Part shown: positions 1-5,676 of the stretch, piece after piece
Layout: every line of letters starts with the position of its first letter
Numbering within the stretch: the stretch's first letter is position 1
NCBI GenBank assembly: GCA_015228895.1
Contig: JADGCR010000128.1
Span: 1-6,460, forward strand
Reading direction: 5' to 3'
Length of the DNA: 6,460 nucleotides
Source: Magnetococcales bacterium
GTDB taxonomy: Bacteria > Pseudomonadota > Magnetococcia > Magnetococcales > Magnetaquicoccaceae
Notes under the pieces: generated by a model
The model's database searches: none
Seen by the model: the letters and a program-made list of their open reading frames with translations, nothing else
What the model was told of the DNA's origin: nothing
Program-made: the position numbers and the translations under genes

Positions 1-1447
1 CCTGCGGATTGAACGTCATCCCCTTGCCCGCGGTGATCACCCCCACCACGATGGCATCGAAACCGTGACGCAGATCCGAGTCCCGCAGGGTCACGCCGTC
101 GAAGATGGAACCGGGCTTGATGGGAATCTCCTCCATGTCCAGTGCGGTGTGGGTCTGATCCAGCGCCAGACGCAAAAACTGCAAGGCGCTGGGACGCAAG
201 GCGGTCTGGGCCATCTGCTGACCCGCGTTCTGAAATGGCAGCACCACCCGGTCCGCGCCCACCCGCATCAACCGTTGCTCGGAACTGTGCTGACCTCCGC
301 AGGCGACCACAAAGCACTTGGGTTGCAGTTCCCGCACCATCAAAATGACATAAACATTGGTCGCCTCATTGAGAATGGCCACAATGACGCTGGAAGCGCG
401 GGTCAAGCCCGCCCGCTGCCAGGTCTCCTTGTCGTTGACATCACCGCAAATGGCCAGCCATCCGTTACGGATCGCCCGGTCCACCCGACCCTGATCCATA
501 TCGATCGCCACAAAGCTCTTTTTTTCGTTTTGCAGACTCTGGCAGGCGATCTGACCCAGCATGTCCAGACCACAGACGACGAAATGATTGCGCAACCGCT
601 CGATCTGCCGTTCCATATGAAACTCCTTCAGATTGAAAAGGCGTTCGGTGAAAACGGAAACGACCAGTGAAGTCATCAACACCGTGACCGACATGCCGGT
701 CAACACGCCCACCGAAGCTATGGCGCGTCCCATGTCGGTCACCGGCGCGATATCGCCATAACCCACGGTGGTGATGGTGATGATCGCCCAGTAAACCGAC
801 GCGCCAAAATTGTTGACCTGATCGTTGATGCCGTGTTCCGCCAGAAAAAAGGCGATCGCCACCGCCCCCCAGATGACCACACCCGCCAGCAACAACGAGA
901 TCATCTCGTAGCTGCGTTCCCCCAGAATCCCGGAAACAAACGCGATGCGCCTGGAATAACGAAAAAATTTCAGCAGCTGGATCACCCGCAACACGCGGAA
1001 AAAACGAAAGGCCGGCAAAACCGCGAGCAGATCGATCAACGAGAGGGGTTGGATCATCCAGCGCAGTTTGTTGGTCACGGAAAACCAAATCCCGGAAACG
1101 ATCTCGGTCATCCTCACGGGCCGGTAGACCCGCCTGCGATAGCGACTGACCGCCAACCGGTAATCTTCGAACAGGGAGGTGCAAACCCACCACCTAAGGA
1201 GATACTCCATCAAAAACAACCAGTTGCACCATTCTTCCACCACCAGCAGCAACTGATGCGTGGGAGAGGCGAGTTTCACCGGATCGTTGGCGTCGTGGGC
1301 ATTGATGATCAACACCACCAGGGAGAACATCAACAACCCCATCATGAAAAAATGGTACCACCGCTGATAAGGACAGGTGGGATCTTCCATGACCCAATGG
1401 ATGGCATTCTTGACGCGCCGATAAGGGGGGGTCGATTCGTTCGCCAT
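1..1447 (-). CDS. Voltage-gated-type K+ channel with RCK (TrkA-N/TrkA-C) domain, 3' end cut by window edge
   Basis: Probable inner-membrane potassium channel of the six-transmembrane Kv/Kch type. Reading from ATG at 1447, about 482 codons are visible and the frame runs off the left edge. Segments seen: S1 about residues 30-50; S2 about 66-89 with E81; S3 about 134-147 with D139; S4 with a basic residue at nearly every third position (R148, R151, R154, Q157, K160, R163), a classic voltage-sensor pattern; S5 about 178-203; the selectivity filter TVGYGD at 227-232 (nt 752-769); S6 about 241-266. A cytoplasmic RCK module follows: a Rossmann start at HFVVCGLDMLG (288-298), an acidic beta-2 end (AIDMD), and a partial TrkA-C domain ending in GMTFNPQ. 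The glycine loop departs from GxGxxG, so nucleotide binding is uncertain. A 35-residue basic stretch (97-131) separates S2 from S3. There is no strong Shine-Dalgarno site; an in-frame TGA upstream, at about 1507, limits the start. It is divergent from the TPR gene. The K+ channel assignment is strong; gating ligand and physiology are unknown. Confidence 0.93.
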   Translation of the reverse strand, partial: MANESTPPYRRVKNAIHWVMEDPTCPYQRWYHFFMMGLLMFSLVVLIINAHDANDPVKLASPTHQLLLVVEEWCNWLFLMEYLLRWWVCTSLFEDYRLAVSRYRRRVYRPVRMTEIVSGIWFSVTNKLRWMIQPLSLIDLLAVLPAFRFFRVLRVIQLLKFFRYSRRIAFVSGILGERSYEMISLLLAGVVIWGAVAIAFFLAEHGINDQVNNFGASVYWAIITITTVGYGDIAPVTDMGRAIASVGVLTGMSVTVLMTSLVVSVFTERLFNLKEFHMERQIERLRNHFVVCGLDMLGQIACQSLQNEKKSFVAIDMDQGRVDRAIRNGWLAICGDVNDKETWQRAGLTRASSVIVAILNEATNVYVILMVRELQPKCFVVACGGQHSSEQRLMRVGADRVVLPFQNAGQQMAQTALRPSALQFLRLALDQTHTALDMEEIPIKPGSIFDGVTLRDSDLRHGFDAIVVGVITAGKGMTFNPQ

Positions 1448-1472
1448 CAGGTCAGCGTTGCATTGGCATGGG

Positions 1473-1501
1473 TTGTCAATCCTGAGCAAAAGCAATAAAA
1501 T
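1473..1501 (+). promoter_or_regulatory. Candidate sigma-70 promoter for the TPR/glycosyltransferase gene
   Basis: A -35 box TTGTCA (1473-1478) and a -10 box TAAAAT (1496-1501) are separated by exactly 17 bp. Each matches the consensus at five of six positions. Transcription would begin near 1508, giving a leader of about 80 nt before the TTG at 1590. If real, it excludes a start upstream at 1458. The assignment rests on pattern only. Confidence 0.5.
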
Positions 1502-1528
1502 ATATCAGTTCACGGGAAACTGTATTAA
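1499..1528 (-). promoter_or_regulatory. Candidate promoter for the potassium channel gene
   Basis: On the minus strand a -35-like TTAATA (1523-1528) and a -10-like TATATT (1499-1504) are separated by 18 bp. The matches to consensus are four and five of six. Transcription would start near 1492 and give a leader of about 45 nt before the ATG at 1447. Its -10 box physically overlaps the -10 box of the opposing promoter. This is weaker than the plus-strand candidate. Confidence 0.3.
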
Positions 1529-1530
1529 CC

Positions 1531-1547
1531 CGGAAACACACTTTCCG
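1531..1547. promoter_or_regulatory. Small palindrome, operator-like or leader hairpin
   Basis: CGGAAA and TTTCCG form perfect 6-bp inverted arms around the 5-bp spacer CACAC. The site lies between the candidate plus-strand start of transcription and the TTG at 1590, and just upstream of the minus-strand -35 box. A repressor bound here could affect both divergent genes; alternatively it is a weak hairpin in the TPR gene leader. A related GGAAAC half-site sits one 17-bp step earlier (1515-1520). A site this short can arise by chance. Confidence 0.25.
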
Positions 1548-1589
1548 TCAACCTCATTTATTCACCAGCCAACCTGCGGGGCCGCCCCC

Positions 1590-3290
1590 TTGACACGCCC
1601 GGAATCCCCTCCTCCCCAAACCTGGCTGAACCTCTTCAGCCAGGGACGCTTTCCCGAAATGGAACGGTTGGCCCGGACCCAGACCGAAGAGCATCCGCAC
1701 GAGAGGATCGGCTGGAAAATGCTGGGCCTGGCCCTCCTGCAACAGGGACGCCTCCAGGAGGCGCTGCCTCCCATGCGCACCGCCCTGGAACGGTGGCCCG
1801 AAGACGCGGAAACCGCCTGTTATCTGGGCATCATTCTCCAGGAGACCGGACGACCACAGCCCGCGGAAGCCTGTTATCGTCACGCGTTGACCCTCCAGCC
1901 GGATCATCTCGACGCCCACATCCGGCTGGGCATCCTGCTGGCGGAACAAAAAAAGACCGGCGCGGCGGTGCAGGCCTGTCTGGCCCTGCTGGCCATTCAT
2001 CCGGACCATGCCCCGACCCTCAACAACCTTGGGGTGGCGCTTCAGGAACTCGGACGCCATCCCCAGGCAGAATCGGCCTATCGCGAGGCCCTGGCCCTGC
2101 AACCGGATTTTGCCCAGGTCCACTGCAATCTTGGAACCCTGTTGCACGAGCAACGACGAACGACCGAAGCGGAAGCCGCTTTCCGCGCCACCTTGCGCCT
2201 GGTTCCCGAGCACGCCCCGGCCTGCAACCAGCTCGCCATTCTGCTCCAGGAACAGAAACGGTTCGACGAGGCGGAAGCCGCCTTTCGACAAGCGCTCCAC
2301 CTCCAGCCGGACCACGCCGACACCCGCATGAACCTGAGCTATCTCTACCTCGCCCAGGAACGGTATCAGGAGGCCTGGCCTCTCCACGAGGCCCGTTATC
2401 ACCCCGACATCACCCGGCGCAACGCCCACCCCATCGACGCCCCTTTTCCCATGTGGCGAGGGGAACCCTTGGCGGGCAAATCCCTGCTGATCATGCACGA
2501 ACAGGGGTTCGGCGATCAAATCCAGTTCTGTCGCTATGTTCCCCGGTTGAAAGCCGCCGGAGCCAGGCGCATCACCCTGGTGTGCGAAGGGGCGTTGGCA
2601 GCGCTGTTCGCCCGCATCGAGGGGGTGGACCAGGTGCTGGTGGCGGAACAAAACCCGGACCATCCCGCGCACGATTACTGGACCCTGCTCCTCTCCATTC
2701 CCTGTCACCTGGGAACCACCCCGACCACGCTCCCGGCCTCCCTGCCCTATCTGCGCGTGTCGCCGGAGCGGATGGCGGCCTGGGAGCAACGCCTGCCCAG
2801 GAGCAACGGGTTGCGGGTGGGTCTGTTCTGGCAGGGCAATCCGGAGTTTCGCTACGACGGCGACCGATCCCTGCATGGCTTGTCCACACTGGCTCCGTTG
2901 TGGTCGGTTCCAGGGGTCTCCTTCGTCAGTTTGCAAAAGGGCCATGGGGAAGAGGAGGCCCGCGACCCCCCGCCGGGACAACCGCTCTGCTATCCAGGCG
3001 CGTGGATCGGGGATTTCATGGATACCGCCGCCCTGGTGGAACAACTGGATCTGGTGATCTGCAGCGACTCCGCCGTTGCCCACCTGACCGGGGCGTTGGG
3101 CAAACCCTGCTGGGTGCTGCTTTCGTGGAATCCCGATTGGCGCTGGTCGCAGGAGCGCGCCGACTCCCCCTGGTATCCCGGGGTGATGCGTCTGTTCCGG
3201 CAAAGTCGCCCCGGAGCGTGGGCCGAGGTGGTGGACAGGGTGGCCACCGCGTTGCGGCGGTTGGGTCAATCGAAGGAATCCAGCAACTGA
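1590..3290 (+). CDS. TPR protein with C-terminal family-9-like glycosyltransferase domain
   Basis: With the TTG start at 1590 the product has 566 residues and no signal peptide, so it is probably cytoplasmic. Residues about 10-36 form a helical cap. Seven consecutive 34-residue TPR units follow (starting at 39, 73, 107, 141, 175, 209 and 243), with the usual LG...LxxxGR and A...ALxLxPD pattern. From about residue 288 comes a domain resembling ADP-heptose:LPS heptosyltransferases (GT9). It carries HEQGFGDQIQF (303-313), a GLFWQGNPEF segment near 411-420, and SDSAVAHLTGALGKP (492-506), where GT9 enzymes bind the sugar nucleotide. The TPR plus transferase layout recalls protein glycosyltransferases, but donor and acceptor cannot be read from the sequence. 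The frame extends upstream to a TTG at 1458. I prefer 1590 because the extra 44 codons are AT-rich, look non-coding and cover the candidate promoter; ATG at 1659 would cut into the N-terminal cap. The 3' end overlaps the MotB-like gene by 25 bp. Confidence 0.85.
   Translation: MTRPESPPPQTWLNLFSQGRFPEMERLARTQTEEHPHERIGWKMLGLALLQQGRLQEALPPMRTALERWPEDAETACYLGIILQETGRPQPAEACYRHALTLQPDHLDAHIRLGILLAEQKKTGAAVQACLALLAIHPDHAPTLNNLGVALQELGRHPQAESAYREALALQPDFAQVHCNLGTLLHEQRRTTEAEAAFRATLRLVPEHAPACNQLAILLQEQKRFDEAEAAFRQALHLQPDHADTRMNLSYLYLAQERYQEAWPLHEARYHPDITRRNAHPIDAPFPMWRGEPLAGKSLLIMHEQGFGDQIQFCRYVPRLKAAGARRITLVCEGALAALFARIEGVDQVLVAEQNPDHPAHDYWTLLLSIPCHLGTTPTTLPASLPYLRVSPERMAAWEQRLPRSNGLRVGLFWQGNPEFRYDGDRSLHGLSTLAPLWSVPGVSFVSLQKGHGEEEARDPPPGQPLCYPGAWIGDFMDTAALVEQLDLVICSDSAVAHLTGALGKPCWVLLSWNPDWRWSQERADSPWYPGVMRLFRQSRPGAWAEVVDRVATALRRLGQSKESSN
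1704..2417 (+). repeat. Seven 102-bp TPR-coding repeats
   Basis: The DNA has a 102-bp period corresponding to 34-codon TPR units. It is clearest where GCGGAAGCCG recurs exactly 102 bp apart (2169 and 2271) inside the codons for EAEAAFR. Units differ elsewhere, so this is an old, diverged internal duplication rather than a fresh tandem repeat. Confidence 0.7.
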
Positions 3291-4087
3291 TCCAGAAAAA
3301 TGCCCATGCCCGGCGGCAGAAAATCCACGGACGGCACGGCGGTGGCCACCGGTTTTTCCAACCCGGAGAGGCCGCTCTTCCTCCCCTCCTCCATGGGCAG
3401 CGCGCACCGGCCCAGAGGGAGATCCGGTGGTGTCCTGGTCCGTTGCGCCACATCATCCACCCGGCGGAATTCCAACCGCACCTCCACCCGACGACTCTCT
3501 TCCGGACTGGACTTGATGGCCGTCACCGACGCCCCGTCGATGATCAGCAGCTCCTGCAAGCGTCGCAATTTGTCTGGGGGCAACTCGGTGGAAAGCAGGG
3601 CGCACAGCACGGACTCCGCCCGTTTCAGGCTGAGGTCCACGTTGTAGAGATAACTGCCCACCGCGTCGGTATAACCCTCGATGTGAACCCGTTCCAGCCA
3701 TTGCCCCCCTTCGGTGCGGGATTGCACCTCCAGCAAAACCGGCACAAAGGCGCGCAGAATCTCCACCGCCTCCGGGGTCAGATGGTAACTGTTGAAGCCG
3801 AACTGGGCCTTTTCACCGAAACTGATGGAGTGATCCTCCTGATTGACCCGCACATCCAGACCCACCTCCTCGGCCATGAGATCCAACCGGGTCAGGATCA
3901 TCCGGATGTCACCGGCGCGCTGCCTCTTTTCCACCATGGGACGGGAGGCGATGGCCACCATGGAGATGCTCATGACCACCAGAAACAGCATCACCAAAGC
4001 GGTCATCAGATCCGCATAGCTGATCCAAAACGGATTGCCCGGTCCCTCGTCCCCGCCACGCCGCATCGATCTGGTCACCCTGAGCAT
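3266..4087 (-). CDS. MotB/ZorB-like stator protein with OmpA peptidoglycan-binding domain
   Basis: A 273-residue inner-membrane protein, likely the peptidoglycan-anchored half of an ion-driven motor. A short basic cytoplasmic N-terminus leads to NPFWISYADLMTALVMLF (18-35), a single membrane helix reaching about residue 47. D26 sits where MotB and ZorB carry the ion-accepting aspartate. A periplasmic linker follows, then an OmpA-like domain (about 88-208). It has GYTDAVG (138-144), N149, LS (152-153), R156 and the closing SRRVEVRL. D141 and R156 are 15 residues apart, the spacing of the aspartate/arginine pair that binds diaminopimelate in OmpA proteins. Residues 210-273 are a polar, proline-containing tail ending in a hydrophobic FLPPGMGIFLDQLL stretch, not part of the OmpA fold. 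The ATG at 4087 is chosen over the adjacent TTG at 4090 because of the spacing to the AGGTGG site. The length and membrane motif resemble ZorB more than flagellar MotB. Family assignment is strong; the system it serves is inferred. Confidence 0.9.
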   Translation of the reverse strand: MLRVTRSMRRGGDEGPGNPFWISYADLMTALVMLFLVVMSISMVAIASRPMVEKRQRAGDIRMILTRLDLMAEEVGLDVRVNQEDHSISFGEKAQFGFNSYHLTPEAVEILRAFVPVLLEVQSRTEGGQWLERVHIEGYTDAVGSYLYNVDLSLKRAESVLCALLSTELPPDKLRRLQELLIIDGASVTAIKSSPEESRRVEVRLEFRRVDDVAQRTRTPPDLPLGRCALPMEEGRKSGLSGLEKPVATAVPSVDFLPPGMGIFLDQLLDSFD

Positions 4088-4094
4088 CAACCGT

Positions 4095-4101
4095 CCACCT
4101 C
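4095..4101 (-). promoter_or_regulatory. Strong ribosome binding site of the MotB/ZorB-like gene
   Basis: GAGGTGG lies 7 nt before the ATG at 4087, inside the 18-nt gap after the stop codon of the CYTH-CHAD gene. It supports ATG 4087 as the start and suggests the third gene can be translated at a higher level than its upstream neighbours. Confidence 0.7.
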
Positions 4102-4105
4102 GCGT

Positions 4106-5644
4106 TTAATAGGGCATGGGAGAAGCCAGAAAGGTCTCCCACGCCTGTCGGCCATCCATCCATCCCCGCTCCATGCGCGCGCCCTGCCAGCCGTTGAAAA
4201 GAGAGCGCACCCCCCCATCCTCCTTGCCGGAAACCAAACGACTCCAGGAGCGTTGCTCGTCGGCCAACCGCGCCATCCCGGTCAGCGCCCGTTCCAACCC
4301 GTCCAGGGCCGTCTGGTGGCGCTGATGCTTCCTGTCCGTGAACATCAGGGGAAAGAGGGTCAGGGCGTGCGCCATCCCGTTGGCCCAGGCCAGCAGTTCC
4401 ACCGGCTCGCCGACAGGCGTTTCCCGCCAGTATTTCCGTCCCTGGTCCCCCAGCAACTTGTGCCAGCGGCGCAACCCCTCGCGCAGCACGCCTTCCGCCG
4501 ACTCGTTCACCCGTTCCCTGGACAGGGGATCGAAATCCTGCAGCGCAGCTTTCAATCCCTCCACCCCGATCAGCCAACTCCCGAAACCCAACAGCAACTG
4601 GGTGAAACGGAATGACTCCACCACCCCCACCGCCTGCTTGAAGGCGGCTTTTTTCTTTTTTTCCACCTTTTCCATCAGTGGAACCAGTTGAGGATACTCC
4701 GGGAAACGCCCCGTCATGGGCATCAGCAGCGTTTGCTTCATCCCGTGCCATTCCAGCACCGGCGCCAGCTCTCCAGCCAGCCATTGCAACTCGGTCTCCA
4801 TGTCCTGACGCAGTTTTTCCGGCATCAGGTGATGAAACAAACCGATCAGCGAGCGCAGCCGGACCACGGCCCACAACAGATGGGAGGTGGCCGCCAACCG
4901 GGTCTCCTCGTTGCCGTAGACCAGGGGGGCCAGATTCTCCAACATCAACCGCAACAACGATTCCCCACCGCCGGAAAGGGCTTCCAGGGCACCGGCTCCA
5001 GCACCGACCCTGTTGCCGCTCCAGGGTACGGCGGTCAGCAGCGTGGGATCCCGACGCACAAACCCCCGATTCGCCGGATTCAAAGGTTCCACCGCCGCGG
5101 AAAAATGGCGCGCCAGGGCCAGAGCGGTATGAAAGAATCGATTCGGGGTGGGAGTCAGGGAGTCCAGAACCACTTCATGGAAGACCCGTTTGACCGTCCC
5201 GCAACGCAAAGCCCCCCGGAGTTCCCGGATATTGAGCCGGGCGCCATCGGGAAATTCCAGGCGCCACCGTTCCTCAAGACGCTCGATCTCGAACTGGCTC
5301 TCCAGGTTTTTTCCCTTGATCCCCTCCCAGGCGCCGACCGGAAGATGTTTTTTAGCGTCGCTCCAATCCGGCGGGGCGTCGGTCGCGCCGCACTCCCAAT
5401 CCTTGCCGATCTCCTCCCCCGCGCCGAGGGAGGTGATAGACCCCAACCATTTCCCCCCCAAACGCCTGGCCGTCAGCATGAAACCACGCCCACGCAGCCC
5501 CAGGTCCGGGGTATCGTAGCAGCTCTCGCTCCGGTCCAGGGTGCGGGCCTTGCCGGAAGCCGCCGCCCGCACCAGGGGATGGTCCACCAAAGCGGGTGTC
5601 CCCTCGTCGTCCTTGATCCGCAACCGCAGCGTTCGGAAATGCAT
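4106..5644 (-). CDS. Degenerate CYTH-CHAD domain protein
   Basis: A 512-residue cytoplasmic protein without membrane segments. The CYTH domain covers about 1-198. It has the hallmark CYDTPDLGLRGRGFML (42-57), RRLGGKW (60-66), R122/R126/W127, an LNIRELRGALRCG strand pair (137-149), and the NPANRGF closing segment (189-195). A CHAD-like helical domain covers about 225-480, with AVVRLRSLIGLF (259-270) and LQWLAGELAPVLEW (286-299) matching the first CHAD repeat. CYTH-CHAD enzymes hydrolyse triphosphate, and CHAD binds polyphosphate. Here the N-terminal ExExK motif reads TLRLR (5-9), the C-terminal acidic strand reads HEVVLDSL (156-163), and the CHAD HxxRxxxRRLR and LGxxRD signatures have lost most basic residues. 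Catalysis is therefore doubtful and a structural or adaptor role likelier (inference). ATG 5644 is preferred to GTG 5665 because GGGGG at 5654-5658 sits 9 nt upstream of it. It is 32 nt after the preceding gene and 18 nt before the MotB-like gene, so the genes are co-transcribed. Confidence 0.82.
   Translation of the reverse strand: MHFRTLRLRIKDDEGTPALVDHPLVRAAASGKARTLDRSESCYDTPDLGLRGRGFMLTARRLGGKWLGSITSLGAGEEIGKDWECGATDAPPDWSDAKKHLPVGAWEGIKGKNLESQFEIERLEERWRLEFPDGARLNIRELRGALRCGTVKRVFHEVVLDSLTPTPNRFFHTALALARHFSAAVEPLNPANRGFVRRDPTLLTAVPWSGNRVGAGAGALEALSGGGESLLRLMLENLAPLVYGNEETRLAATSHLLWAVVRLRSLIGLFHHLMPEKLRQDMETELQWLAGELAPVLEWHGMKQTLLMPMTGRFPEYPQLVPLMEKVEKKKKAAFKQAVGVVESFRFTQLLLGFGSWLIGVEGLKAALQDFDPLSRERVNESAEGVLREGLRRWHKLLGDQGRKYWRETPVGEPVELLAWANGMAHALTLFPLMFTDRKHQRHQTALDGLERALTGMARLADEQRSWSRLVSGKEDGGVRSLFNGWQGARMERGWMDGRQAWETFLASPMPY
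4629..4663 (-). other. A-rich slippery-type sequence with downstream hairpin inside the CHAD coding region
   Basis: On the minus strand the codons GAA AAA AAG AAA AAA (4663-4649) contain the heptamer A_AAA_AAG in the gene's own frame, next to a second run of six A. Six nt later GCCGCC (4648-4643) can pair with GGCGGT (4634-4629) around an 8-nt loop. This matches the layout of a -1 frameshift signal and of a transcriptional slippage site. A +1 shift would end at a TGA after about 25 codons; a -1 shift stays open to about 3909 in an unlikely glycine/arginine-rich frame. The same heptamer also occurs in the channel gene (518-524) and the TPR gene, so it may simply reflect lysine codon use. Confidence 0.25.
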
Positions 5645-5676
5645 GTCAGACAACCCCCAAGCCACCAGCGAAAAGA

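Noticed and set aside
465..1193. Long minus-strand frame inside the channel gene
   Set aside because: It is an out-of-frame shadow. The neighbouring frame encodes the complete S2-S6 region and the TVGYGD filter, while this one gives arginine/glycine-rich sequence without domains.
1452..1469. Five-codon minus-strand leader ORF (MPMQR) ending 4 nt before the channel start, with a CAGGA site upstream
   Set aside because: It could couple translation to the channel, but an ORF this short appears readily by chance and nothing else supports it.
3246..3256. CCGC-GTT-GCGG hairpin near the convergent ends as a terminator
   Set aside because: The stem is only 4 bp with a 3-nt loop and no T-tract on either side; it lies within TPR gene coding sequence.
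1554..3407. 617-codon minus-strand frame antisense to the TPR gene
   Set aside because: It is the GC-driven mirror of the TPR repeats. The plus strand has clear TPR and GT9-like motifs, and the minus frame has no recognisable domain.
1793..4615. 940-codon plus-strand frame
   Set aside because: It crosses from the TPR gene into antisense of two well-supported genes and is proline/arginine/glycine-rich. Long open frames are expected in DNA of this composition.
3909..4874. -1 frame after the A-rich site as a biologically used frameshift extension
   Set aside because: The translated sequence is low-complexity and glycine/arginine-rich, and it runs into the MotB-like gene out of that gene's frame, so a functional extension is unlikely.
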